Below the pieces are notes generated by a model, which was not told the origin of the DNA, ran no database searches, and worked only from the letters and a program-made list of their open reading frames with translations. This document shows, in pieces, positions 8,777 through 17,008 of a stretch of DNA of 64,000 nt. This DNA comes from Rifleibacterium sp035352635 (GTDB lineage: Bacteria; Muiribacteriota; Ozemobacteria; Ozemobacterales; Ozemobacteraceae). The stretch is from assembly GCA_035352635.1 (NCBI GenBank), contig DAOPYA010000008.1, forward strand, positions 1 through 64,000, read 5' to 3'. The number at the start of each line of letters is the position of its first letter. Within the stretch, counting starts at the first letter, position 1. The translations under genes were made by a program, and so were the position numbers.

Positions 8777-10324
8777 ATGCAATACCTGTTATATCTTATA
8801 TTTGCAGGTGTGGGTGCCCTCATCGCTTATTTCGCCTTTAATCACCAGACCAAAAAGAACGGTGACAGTATTCTTGCGACCGCAAGAAAGCAGGAAAAGG
8901 AAATTCTTGATGAAGCCCGCGCTGCCGCGCAGAATGAGCTGCTATCAGCTCAGAAAAAAGCCAAGGAAATTAAAGAAAAGGAACTGAACGAAAAGAAAAA
9001 CTCGGATCGTGAGATCCAGAAACGGCGCCAGGAAATCGAAAAGCTCGAAACACACCTGACTGCCCGCCTTGAAAAGGTTGATGCCCGTGCGGACACTCTC
9101 GAAAAGCGTGCTGACCTGCTCCGCGATAAAGAAGGCGAGCTCGACAAACTGAAAAAAGACAGCCTCGACCTGATCGATCAGCAGAAGAAAGAACTCGAAC
9201 GAGTCGCCGGTCTGACGCCTGCCCAGGCCAAAGAGCAGCTCATGAAAAAGATTGAAGACGAGCTGCAATATGAAATCGCCCTCAAGGTCAACGAAGCCGA
9301 ACAGAAGATCAAGAGCTCATCTGACAAGAAATCTCGCGAAATTCTCGCAACCTCGATTCAGCGTTGTGCCACCGACCATACCATTGACCCGATCGTCACG
9401 GTTGTTGAATTGCCCAGCGAAGAAATGAAGGGCCGCATTATCGGTCGTGAAGGCCGCAATATCAGAGCCTTCGAGAACCTGACCGGGGTTGACGTCATCA
9501 TCGACGACACACCCGAAGCGGTTGTTCTTTCGTCTTTCGACCCGATCAAACGTGAAGTAGCCCGTGTTACCCTCGAGAACCTCACCCTCGACGGGCGCAT
9601 TCACCCGGCCAAGATTGAAGAACTCTACGAAAAGGCCCAGAAAGAAGTGCATCTGCGCATCAAAGAAGCCGGCGAACAGACCATGCTGGCCCTTGGCATT
9701 CAGAGCATTCACCAGGAACTCGTTGAAATCGTCGGGCGTCTGAATTACCGCACTTCTTACGGTCAGAACGTTCTGCAGCATTCAATCGAAGTGGCCAATC
9801 TCGCCAGCAATCTTGCGGCTGAAATCGGTGCTGACATTCAGCTGGCCCGTCGTGCCGGCCTGTTGCACGATATCGGCAAGGTTATCGAGAGCGACGAAGG
9901 CAATCATGCCAAGCTCGGCGCTGATTTTGCACGCAAATACCAGGAATCCGCAAAGGTAGTCAACGCCATCGGTGCCCACCACGAAGATGTGCCGTTCGAA
10001 ACTCCCGAAGCAGTTCTGATCGCTGCCGCTGATGCTATCTCCGCATCAAGACGTGGTGCAAGAAGTGAATCTCTTGAAGCTTATATCAAGCGTCTTGTTG
10101 ATCTTGAAACAATCGCCAAGAGTTTCAAGGGTGTTTCGTCTGCCTATGCGATTCAGGCCGGCCGCGAAATTCGCGTTATGGTTACCCCTGAAGAGATTGA
10201 CGATATTTCTGCTCCGAAGGTTTGCCGTGACATTGTCAAGAAAATCGAAAACGACATGGAATACCCGGGTCAGGTTAAAGTTGTGCTGATCCGCGAAACC
10301 AGAAGCGTTGAAGTTGCTCATTGA
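8777..10324 (+). CDS. rny: Ribonuclease Y
   Basis: 515 aa, the usual size. An N-terminal membrane anchor (about 3-20) is followed by a long charged coiled coil (about 35-200), a KH RNA-binding domain with GRIIGREGRNIRAFE (about 219-233) and an HD domain with QHS (334-336) and GLLHDIGK (361-368), where His364-Asp365 bind metal. RNase Y is a membrane-bound endoribonuclease that starts mRNA decay. The ATG at 8777 is chosen for GGAGG at 8768-8772 and because the membrane anchor begins there; an ATG 72 bp upstream in frame has no such site. It lies beside ymdB, as in many Firmicutes. Confidence 0.97.
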   Translation: MQYLLYLIFAGVGALIAYFAFNHQTKKNGDSILATARKQEKEILDEARAAAQNELLSAQKKAKEIKEKELNEKKNSDREIQKRRQEIEKLETHLTARLEKVDARADTLEKRADLLRDKEGELDKLKKDSLDLIDQQKKELERVAGLTPAQAKEQLMKKIEDELQYEIALKVNEAEQKIKSSSDKKSREILATSIQRCATDHTIDPIVTVVELPSEEMKGRIIGREGRNIRAFENLTGVDVIIDDTPEAVVLSSFDPIKREVARVTLENLTLDGRIHPAKIEELYEKAQKEVHLRIKEAGEQTMLALGIQSIHQELVEIVGRLNYRTSYGQNVLQHSIEVANLASNLAAEIGADIQLARRAGLLHDIGKVIESDEGNHAKLGADFARKYQESAKVVNAIGAHHEDVPFETPEAVLIAAADAISASRRGARSESLEAYIKRLVDLETIAKSFKGVSSAYAIQAGREIRVMVTPEEIDDISAPKVCRDIVKKIENDMEYPGQVKVVLIRETRSVEVAH

Positions 10325-10365
10325 TCGATTAGCGATAAGCAAGTCTAACCTTGAACTGACATATT

Positions 10366-10393
10366 GACTGCCCCGGGCCTCCCCGGGGCAGTC
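10366..10393 (+). repeat. Strong GC-rich hairpin between rny and ymdB
   Basis: A perfect 12-bp stem, GACTGCCCCGGG (10366-10377) with CCCGGGGCAGTC (10382-10393), and a 4-nt loop. It has no T-tract (TCTCATAAAT follows) and ends 13 nt before the ymdB ATG, which lacks a visible ribosome binding site. It may be a terminator-like attenuator or an mRNA processing/stability element. Confidence 0.75.
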
Positions 10394-10406
10394 TCATAAA
10401 TGCACT

Positions 10407-11189
10407 ATGAAAATTCTCATGATCGGCGATATTTATGGCAAGACAGGGCGCGATGCCCTGCAGAATCTTCTGCCTGAGTTGCAGGCACGCTATCAGCCTG
10501 ACTGGGTAATCGCCAACGGTGAAAATGTTACGGCCGGCAACGGTTTGTCAGCCAAGCATGCCAATTTTATCAAAGCCTGTGGGGTTGACATAATTACTAC
10601 GGGCAATCATATTTTTTCACGCCCGGAATGGCCTGAATTATTGACCCGAAACGACTTTATTCTCAGACCGCACAACATTACGGCGGCGACGGTTGGTAGC
10701 GGCGTCAGGGTTTTTCACAAGCCCAAAGTTGGCGATCTGGCGGTAATCAATCTTGCCGGGCGGGTCTTCATGGATCACGCCGATTGCCCGTTTGCGATAT
10801 TTGATCAACTGCATGCCGGGTTGCCCGGGTCGATGCCGTTGGTTGTTGACCTGCATGCCGAGGCAACTTCAGAAAAGCTGGCATTCTTCTGGCATGTGAA
10901 CGGGCGTGCCACGGTAGCCTACGGCACCCACACGCACGTGCAGACCTCTGATGAACGGTTACTTCCCGATGGCAATACGGCGGTCATAACTGATATCGGC
11001 ATGACCGGTGCCGTTGACGGCGTCATTGGCGTTGATCGGCATACGGTTACCGGTCGATTTATCAGTGGTTTTTCTGACAAATTCCTCTGCGCCCCGCCCC
11101 CGGGAAAAGTTGAGGGCATCGTGGTCGAGTCAGATGAGAAGGGCCGGGCGACCAGTATTGAGCGGTTCAGGCTGTTCGAAAAAAACTGA
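10407..11189 (+). CDS. ymdB: YmdB-family metallophosphoesterase (2',3'-cAMP phosphodiesterase family)
   Basis: 260 aa. The metal-site motifs of the family are present: GDIYGKTGR (7-15, Asp8), ANGENVTAG (36-44, Glu39/Asn40), TTGNHIFS (64-71, Asn67/His68) and the later GTHTHVQTSDE. B. subtilis YmdB is a 2',3'-cyclic-nucleotide phosphodiesterase that affects biofilm and sporulation decisions, and is encoded next to rny. The same adjacency here supports a link to RNA turnover. Translation starts right after a strong hairpin and without a clear Shine-Dalgarno. The next gene (thioredoxin) is convergent, 5 bp away, with no terminator visible between them. Confidence 0.93.
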   Translation: MKILMIGDIYGKTGRDALQNLLPELQARYQPDWVIANGENVTAGNGLSAKHANFIKACGVDIITTGNHIFSRPEWPELLTRNDFILRPHNITAATVGSGVRVFHKPKVGDLAVINLAGRVFMDHADCPFAIFDQLHAGLPGSMPLVVDLHAEATSEKLAFFWHVNGRATVAYGTHTHVQTSDERLLPDGNTAVITDIGMTGAVDGVIGVDRHTVTGRFISGFSDKFLCAPPPGKVEGIVVESDEKGRATSIERFRLFEKN

Positions 11190-11194
11190 CCAGC

Positions 11195-11551
11195 TCAGGG
11201 CTTTGCGGCATCAGATGCAGCAGGTGCACCCCGGCGGGTCTGCTCAATTATGTGCTTGATATAGGCCGTAAGAAAATCTTCGGCCTGGTAACCATGCAGA
11301 TGCTCAACCAGCTCGCCTTCAGCATAAACCAGGGTGGCGGGCAGGGTTCTGACTTGCAGATGGTCAGCGAGATCGGCCTGCTGATCGACATCGATAGTCT
11401 CGATAAGCACCCGGTCGCCGAACTCTTGGGTTAGCTTAATTACAAGAGGTTTCTGTAATGCGCATGGTCGGCACCATTCAGCGGTAAAAACAAGCATTGC
11501 CGGCGTTTTTTTTTCGATTATTTCTTGAGCAAAATTTGCCAGACTGATCAT
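11195..11551 (-). CDS. Thioredoxin-like protein
   Basis: 118 aa from the internal ATG, a normal thioredoxin length. VFTAEWCRPCALQKP holds the active-site CxxC (Cys27, Cys30), here with Arg-Pro between the cysteines. The cis-Pro loop appears as VRTLPATLVY. There is no signal peptide, so it should be cytosolic. The second ATG (11549-11551) is preferred because GGGGG precedes it; an ATG 12 bp upstream (11563) lacks a spaced ribosome site. It is a single minus-strand gene whose 3' end almost touches ymdB. It could be a general reductant; no specific partner is visible. Confidence 0.88.
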   Translation of the reverse strand: MISLANFAQEIIEKKTPAMLVFTAEWCRPCALQKPLVIKLTQEFGDRVLIETIDVDQQADLADHLQVRTLPATLVYAEGELVEHLHGYQAEDFLTAYIKHIIEQTRRGAPAASDAAKP

Positions 11552-11581
11552 CCGTGCCCCCATCTTTCTGCTATTTTGAGT

Positions 11582-11610
11582 TTGTTAACTGGTGCAAGAT
11601 ACTGTATAAT
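11582..11610 (+). promoter_or_regulatory. Promoter of the 11.7-21.7 kb run
   Basis: TTGTTA (11582-11587) and a perfect TATAAT (11605-11610) are 17 bp apart. The -10 box is 46 nt before the TTG start at 11657. It may drive the whole kinase-containing gene run. Confidence 0.7.
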
Positions 11611-11656
11611 ACCAGACGGTCGGGCAAAAATCGACAGTAATATCCGGAGATCTGGG

Positions 11657-12472
11657 TTGAACCTTTTAAAATTGACCGAGTCTTTTCGCAAAATTTTTGC
11701 AAAGCAGGCTGCCATAGAACTGCCGGCCATCCCTGCGCCACTGCGAGAGCCGTGGTGTCACCCTGATTTTTATCTTGCTGTTGCCGGCAAAGGTATCGGG
11801 TCATGTTTTGCTTTTCAGATTCCCGAGGCCGCATCGGGCTTCCTGGCCGAAAAATCCTTTCCAGGTCATGATCTGATCTGGTTTGCAGGGTTGTATCAAC
11901 AAGACTACCTCAGTGCTGTCAGCGTTTTCTTGCAGCAGGTCCAGCAGGAGCTGTTCCCTGAAAACGAAAACGCGCTGTTTGCAATTTCTTCTGACGTGCG
12001 CCGCAAATTTTTGCCAGATGAGCAGGCGGTCGGCTGGAAAATTTCGCTTGCCGGGGTTGAATGCGGAAGGATGACGGTTTACGCCGCTATACCCGGTTAT
12101 TCAATACCTGATGGCACAGCGGTAATGGTCAATCTCAGCCTGAAAACCGTCGGTCGTCTGGCTGGCAATGCTGACGAGCCTGCTTTTGAATGGGCATCCG
12201 GAATTCCCGTCAGCCGCCTCGCGGTCTTGAATGCCTGGCAGAACCCGGTTGCCACCGGGTCGATTCAGCAGGTTAAAGAAATTCTTGACGCCATCAGTCT
12301 GCCAGCTTCGAATAGCCCCGAAGCCTGCCTTTGCAGGTTGCTCGAAATATTTGGGTTATATGCGCCGCTTATCAGAGCCGAAAAAGATCTGCAGCAGCTG
12401 GTTGCCGAGAAGCTTGGCGCGGCAGTTGAACTGGCCGGGGCCATGGTAGCCAGACCACCAGGGGCGGTATGA
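11657..12472 (+). CDS. Hypothetical protein, first gene of the sensor-kinase run
   Basis: 271 aa from a TTG start that has CCGGAGA about 8 nt upstream and lies downstream of the promoter. No signal peptide or membrane segment is visible. It looks globular and cytosolic, with a Trp/Phe-rich first half (PLREPWCHPDFYLAV, DLIWFAGLYQQDYLSAV) and a helical C-terminus. I do not recognise the family. Its stop overlaps the start of the LolA-like gene (ATGA), implying tight coupling. Weak resemblance to chemotaxis-type or motor-switch-like folds was considered but nothing diagnostic is present. Confidence 0.75.
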   Translation: MNLLKLTESFRKIFAKQAAIELPAIPAPLREPWCHPDFYLAVAGKGIGSCFAFQIPEAASGFLAEKSFPGHDLIWFAGLYQQDYLSAVSVFLQQVQQELFPENENALFAISSDVRRKFLPDEQAVGWKISLAGVECGRMTVYAAIPGYSIPDGTAVMVNLSLKTVGRLAGNADEPAFEWASGIPVSRLAVLNAWQNPVATGSIQQVKEILDAISLPASNSPEACLCRLLEIFGLYAPLIRAEKDLQQLVAEKLGAAVELAGAMVARPPGAV

Positions 12473-13299
12473 TGTTGCATAATCAGATGTTTTTTTGTCT
12501 TTCCAGGTTCAGGCTCGCATTGCTTGTTTTGTTTCTGCTGGCCCGTCTGGCGCTTCTGCCCGCCCAGGCTGGTGAGATTGCTACCTTTACAGCCGAAGCC
12601 CTCTTTGACAACATGGAAAAGCGCACTGAAAAAATTACAGCGATGGCGGCCGATGTGATCATGCAGAACGCCGATGCTGGCAAGAGCGTCACTCTGTCGA
12701 TCAAGAACCCTGATAAATTCATGATCATTTTTGCCGACGAATCGGTCAAGGTGTATTTCAATGGCCAGAAACTCTGGATCTACGTAGCGACCATCAATGA
12801 GGTGTTTTACCATTTTTCTGAGACGGGCGGCTTTTCTGCCTATTTTTCATGGTTTAACCCCAAAAAGCTCTTTACCAATCTGACCCGCAAAACCCTGTTT
12901 TCATTTTTTAAAATTGAACCACTTAAAACCGAAACGCTGCCATCGGGCGAAGCATTGCTTTATCTGCGCTTCAACCCGAAGATGGAAGCGGTTTTTCGTA
13001 ACGTGTTTGATATCGGTTTTTATGATATGGTATTTTCCAACCGCGATTACCTGCCGGCCAAGGTGATTGAATACAACCAGAAGGGCGAAGAACGTGGCCG
13101 CCTGATGGTTCTTAAGTATAAATTGAATGAGGATATTCCCGACAGCAGCTTTGAATACAAGGTTCCAGATGGTGTTGCCATGGTTCCGATAACTGTGGTT
13201 CTTGCCCAGAAACTTGAAGAGTATGCGCGGGCGTTGATCGGCAGACTGGGCGAGGTTGCTGATGATATGAAAAATCGAATTTTAAACTGGAGTTTCTGA
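12469..13299 (+). CDS. LolA-like outer-membrane lipoprotein-sorting protein
   Basis: 276 aa. A long signal peptide (about 1-34, cleaved near AQA) directs it to the periplasm. The body matches the LolA/RseB/LppX-like fold: ALFDNMEKRTEKITAMAAD, then KNPDKFMIIFADESVKVYFN and KLWIYV, a pattern of strands around a lipid-binding cavity. LolA carries lipoproteins across the periplasm; divergent paralogues such as this one may carry other lipids. The residue-level match to canonical LolA is limited, so the gene symbol is left out. It overlaps the upstream gene by 4 bp and the next gene starts 1 bp after its stop. Confidence 0.7.
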   Translation: MMLHNQMFFCLSRFRLALLVLFLLARLALLPAQAGEIATFTAEALFDNMEKRTEKITAMAADVIMQNADAGKSVTLSIKNPDKFMIIFADESVKVYFNGQKLWIYVATINEVFYHFSETGGFSAYFSWFNPKKLFTNLTRKTLFSFFKIEPLKTETLPSGEALLYLRFNPKMEAVFRNVFDIGFYDMVFSNRDYLPAKVIEYNQKGEERGRLMVLKYKLNEDIPDSSFEYKVPDGVAMVPITVVLAQKLEEYARALIGRLGEVADDMKNRILNWSF

Positions 13300-13300
13300 A

Positions 13301-14503
13301 ATGCCGGAATTCAGGAAAAAGTTGACCGCCAGGGAAATCGACAAGGGTGCCATCACCTGGGACACCGCGCAAGACGCGGAAGTTAGAGCTATTATTCCGC
13401 AAAGTCTGGTTTTTGATATGGTTGTTGATGGCCAGGAAATTGCCAATCTTTCTGTAGAATGGGATAAACGGAGCCTTTTTATCGGCGAAGTGCTGACCAT
13501 GGCTGTTCCTGAATCAGAGATCGTGTTGACTTCTACCCGGGAACGCGGTGGTGTTGTCGGCTGCCAGATTTTTGCCCCCCAGGAAAAAATGGTAATCAGA
13601 AAACGCCTGTCGCACCAGGAGCACAGCGGTCGTTACCTGAAATGGTTTGCTCGTGAAGACGAGTTATATAACCGCCTCTTTTCATTCAAAGAAGGTTTTG
13701 AGATTGAAATCAGCGGCAAGCGCATGCAGGGTCGGGCGCCTGATTTTGAAAAGCGCAAGATAATCATTGGCGATCTGCTTCGGGTATTTTCACCCGGTGA
13801 TGACCTGCTGATTAAATGGAAACAGAATGAGATGCCAGTTCTGGTAATCAAGCGCGAAGAACAGGTCGAAAAAGGGCAGCTTGACGGCACTACCCCGTTG
13901 CGTTCGCTGGTCACCAGACTTCTGGCACGGCCGCTTGGCGAATTCAACGAAGGCGAAGTCAAAGGTTTGATTGTGCTTCTCGAAGAGAACAAAAAGCTCT
14001 GGGAGCGCATTGTTGTGATGCAGGAAGAAAACCGCCGCCTCAAAGAGCAGGTTAATATGATTGAATCACTTTTTGAGCAGTTCACTTCGAATAGTTTTTT
14101 CAATTCAAAGCGTGAATTTGAAATCTGGGTTGCTGCGCACATCAGCCTTTTTGAGAAGGGGCTGCGCATTATCCATAAAAATTATACTGTTTCAATGACT
14201 GGCGAAAGAAAACGGCGCATTGATCTGCTCTGCCAGGATCGCAAAGGGGTTCTGATGGTGGTGCAGATTCTTTATAGCCCTGAACCGGTGCAGATCAGCG
14301 AGGCTCTTGATCTTATGGATCATCTTCGGGCCAATACGAGTTCGTTTGGCAGCGAAGTAACCGGTGGGCAGTTCAAATCCGCTGATATTCGCGGCATGAT
14401 CATTGCCAATTACGAACGGACCGATCTGGTTGAACATTGTCTGCAGCGAAGCGTCAAGCTTTGTCTGGTTAAAAGTGGCTGCCTGATTGACGTTCTGGAG
14501 TAA
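13301..14503 (+). CDS. Hypothetical protein with a C-terminal NucS-like PD-(D/E)XK-type domain lacking the E-x-K
   Basis: 400 aa, cytosolic by sequence. Residues 1-220 are beta-rich and unrecognised. A coiled coil follows (about 225-265). The last ~130 residues read like a restriction-endonuclease fold of the NucS/DUF91 type: FEIWVAAHISLFEKGLRII (273-291), then RRIDLLCQD (305-313) with the expected acidic Asp308, then LMVVQIL. The position that normally carries E-x-K reads Gln322-Ile-Leu324, so metal-dependent cleavage is unlikely. It may bind DNA, RNA or nucleotides without cutting. It sits between the LolA-like and TM2/TPR genes. Confidence 0.75.
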   Translation: MPEFRKKLTAREIDKGAITWDTAQDAEVRAIIPQSLVFDMVVDGQEIANLSVEWDKRSLFIGEVLTMAVPESEIVLTSTRERGGVVGCQIFAPQEKMVIRKRLSHQEHSGRYLKWFAREDELYNRLFSFKEGFEIEISGKRMQGRAPDFEKRKIIIGDLLRVFSPGDDLLIKWKQNEMPVLVIKREEQVEKGQLDGTTPLRSLVTRLLARPLGEFNEGEVKGLIVLLEENKKLWERIVVMQEENRRLKEQVNMIESLFEQFTSNSFFNSKREFEIWVAAHISLFEKGLRIIHKNYTVSMTGERKRRIDLLCQDRKGVLMVVQILYSPEPVQISEALDLMDHLRANTSSFGSEVTGGQFKSADIRGMIIANYERTDLVEHCLQRSVKLCLVKSGCLIDVLE

Positions 14504-14507
14504 AACA

Positions 14508-16991
14508 TTGAAAGAAAATCAGAACAGTCAATGGGTAAACGACCTGAGAAGAGAACACCTCAGGGGTTCTACCCGTAACCCGGGCGCTGCTGCTCTCATG
14601 TCTTTTTTCGTCATGGGGCTGGGGCAGATTTATGCGGGCCATATCGACCGGGGCATGATGCTGATGAGTGTTTATTTTGGCGGCATTTTCGCGGCTTTCA
14701 GCACCTATCACGGCGGAATCATTTATAATGCGGTTTTCCCGATGCTGGGTGCTCATCTGATGGTTATCGCCACCTACGTTCTTTCGGTTGTTTTTATTCT
14801 TCTCTGGATCTACAACATCAAGGATGCCTATTATCTTTCGCTCTTCAGCAGTTTCAGAGACTGGTTTGAAGTCGAACGCGTTCTTCTGCCGATTTTGCAG
14901 AACCCAACCGCCGGTCTGTTGCGCGAGCACTCGAGAGCGACCGGTTTGCTGACCCAGCATCCCCAGGCGCAAACTAATGCCGCCGCGGTTCATGAAGTGT
15001 CGCCTTCGCCGGTTTTGTCTGAGTCACATGAAGACGCCGATATTGTCGTCGAAGTTGCAAAGACGGCCAGCACGGCTGATACAGATGGTAAAGATACCGA
15101 AGACACCGAAGACACCGAAGACACCGAAGACTTTGAACCGGGCCAGGTGATTTATTCAGCGGATTTTGGCGCCATGAAAGTATCTGGCCAGTCGTGGAAA
15201 ATTTATGTCGGTCTGGTGATGATTTTTATTCTTGTCGGGCTATGGCTCGATAAAAGTGGCTCAGAAGGGCGTTTTGAGCAGAATACTCACTTTGCGGTAG
15301 CTGCCGATATGAGGCCGGCGGGCAAAGCAGCTGGCGGTGCCCCGTCGGTGCTGCCGGTCGCCGGGTCTGCGATGCAGTCGAATGAGGTCGTTGCGGTCGA
15401 GAATCCCGCCCCGGCGGTTCCGGTCGTTGTCGAGCCTCCGGCCGAAGTTGATGTCAGCGAAGTTCCTGCTGCTGCGCCTCCTTTTGTCAGCGGCATTGAA
15501 ATGGTTAAAGCGGGTAATTACCCTGAGGCAGCAAGGCTTTTCGTCGAAGATCTTGCGACCAACGAGCCTGATAAAGGGCAGTGGCGTATCATTCTGAATT
15601 CATTTTATCGTGCCGACGATATGGTTGCTTATGAACTCAATCTCAGACGCTATCTCGAAACCTATCATGACGATACCCAGGCCTGGCTGAATCTTGGTAA
15701 GTTGCTCTACGACCGCTCAGAGCTCGCTCAGGCTTCGCAGGCGATCATGAAGGGTCTGCGTTCTGACGCCGAGAATGTCAGGGGCAATTATCTGCTTGGT
15801 TCGATCTATCTTGATCTGAAGCTGTTTCCAGAATCTGTTGCCGCCCTCGAAAAGGCGGTGGCCCTTGAACCTTTGAATATTGATTTTAACCGGCAGCTTG
15901 CCAGGGCTTTGTCGATGGCCGGCCGACCGGCTGAGGCCCGCCGTTATTTTCAGCGAATCCTGAGTCTTGCTCCTGATGATGCTGAAGCACGGCAGAACAT
16001 TGATGTCAGCCCGGTTACAGGTGACAGTGTCGTCGTTGTGCAGGGCAAAGGCAGTGAACGCCTGGTCGAAAAGCAGACTGCCGAAACCCTCGATCTGCCC
16101 GTTTCCGGAAAGATTCTTTTCGAGGCTGGCAGCGAAAATTCAACAGCAATTGTCGAGCCTGCCGCTCGTGTCATTTCCCCTGCAGTGGCCGTTGCAGCGC
16201 CGGTGGCCGCGCCAGTTAAGACTACGATCGTCCCTGCTGCTGAGCCAGCGATAGTGGTCGCAGCAGCCACCCCGGTTCCCGAAAAAATGGTTGATAAACC
16301 AGTTAAGCCGGTCGCGATGGCACCTGTTCAGGCGTCTTTGCCGGTCGGCAAGGTCATTCAGGCAGCGCCATCAGTCGTTGAAGAGCCAGCAGTCGTCACA
16401 GACAAAAAAAGAGCCGAACAGATGAGAAAAGCCGGGCTTGCTCCTGACGAGGCTGTTCGCGAGCCAGGGAGCGAACTGTTCCGTGATTCAGTAGCTCAAG
16501 AAGTTGATCCGGACGCAGTCAAAAAGAAGATTGAAGAATTTCGCAAAAAAGGGGCTGCCGAATTTTCGCGCGGCAAATGGGAAGCGGCCCTGCCTAACTA
16601 TCTTGAAGTGCTGAAGCTCACGAAAGATGCCCAGACCTACGACATGATCGGTGTTATTTTTGAGAAGCTGTCGATGCATAAAGATGCGTTTGATGCGATC
16701 GAGCGTTCATACAAGCTTGGCCGCCGCGATTCGGTAACCTTGACCCGGCTCGGTCGACTTGCTGAAACCACCGGTAATTTCGCCAAAGGCGAGCAGTATC
16801 TGCGGCAGGCTCTTGAAATCAGCCCGCACCGAATCGACCTGCGCATTCGTTATGCGAAATGCCTGGAAGCAAACGGAAAGGCCAGCCAGGCGATTGCTGA
16901 ACTTGAAAAAATAGCCCGGGCCGGTGGCGATTCATACGCTTTGAAGCGTCGCGCCGAGCTTGAAATCAACAGAATTAAGGCCGCAAAGTAA
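14508..16991 (+). CDS. Membrane protein with TM2-like N-terminus and C-terminal TPR repeats
   Basis: 827 aa from a TTG start with CTGGAG 8 nt upstream; the preceding gene ends at 14503. Near the N-terminus NPGAAALMSFFVMGLGQIYA, GHIDRGMML and two further hydrophobic segments match the TM2/DUF5683-type helical pair. An acidic linker with a DTE repeat follows, then another membrane segment (about 225-245), Ala/Pro/Val-rich linkers, TPRs (about 330-500), a second low-complexity linker and a last TPR block (about 680-820). It is probably an envelope scaffold. The neighbouring kinases suggest a sensory or assembly role, but nothing proves it. Confidence 0.8.
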   Translation: MKENQNSQWVNDLRREHLRGSTRNPGAAALMSFFVMGLGQIYAGHIDRGMMLMSVYFGGIFAAFSTYHGGIIYNAVFPMLGAHLMVIATYVLSVVFILLWIYNIKDAYYLSLFSSFRDWFEVERVLLPILQNPTAGLLREHSRATGLLTQHPQAQTNAAAVHEVSPSPVLSESHEDADIVVEVAKTASTADTDGKDTEDTEDTEDTEDFEPGQVIYSADFGAMKVSGQSWKIYVGLVMIFILVGLWLDKSGSEGRFEQNTHFAVAADMRPAGKAAGGAPSVLPVAGSAMQSNEVVAVENPAPAVPVVVEPPAEVDVSEVPAAAPPFVSGIEMVKAGNYPEAARLFVEDLATNEPDKGQWRIILNSFYRADDMVAYELNLRRYLETYHDDTQAWLNLGKLLYDRSELAQASQAIMKGLRSDAENVRGNYLLGSIYLDLKLFPESVAALEKAVALEPLNIDFNRQLARALSMAGRPAEARRYFQRILSLAPDDAEARQNIDVSPVTGDSVVVVQGKGSERLVEKQTAETLDLPVSGKILFEAGSENSTAIVEPAARVISPAVAVAAPVAAPVKTTIVPAAEPAIVVAAATPVPEKMVDKPVKPVAMAPVQASLPVGKVIQAAPSVVEEPAVVTDKKRAEQMRKAGLAPDEAVREPGSELFRDSVAQEVDPDAVKKKIEEFRKKGAAEFSRGKWEAALPNYLEVLKLTKDAQTYDMIGVIFEKLSMHKDAFDAIERSYKLGRRDSVTLTRLGRLAETTGNFAKGEQYLRQALEISPHRIDLRIRYAKCLEANGKASQAIAELEKIARAGGDSYALKRRAELEINRIKAAK
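15093..15131 (+). repeat. 9-bp tandem repeat (GACACCGAA-type, about 4.3 copies)
   Basis: The units GATACCGAA and three GACACCGAA plus GAC encode DTEDTEDTEDTED in the linker of the TM2/TPR protein. Because the unit is 9 bp, copy number can change without a frameshift. Confidence 0.8.
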
Positions 16992-17008
16992 GGCCGGGAA
17001 ACACTTTT

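Noticed and set aside
14487..14507. An upstream start at 14487 for the TM2/TPR gene
   Set aside because: It lies inside the previous gene and lacks a ribosome site; the TTG at 14508 has CTGGAG at the right distance.
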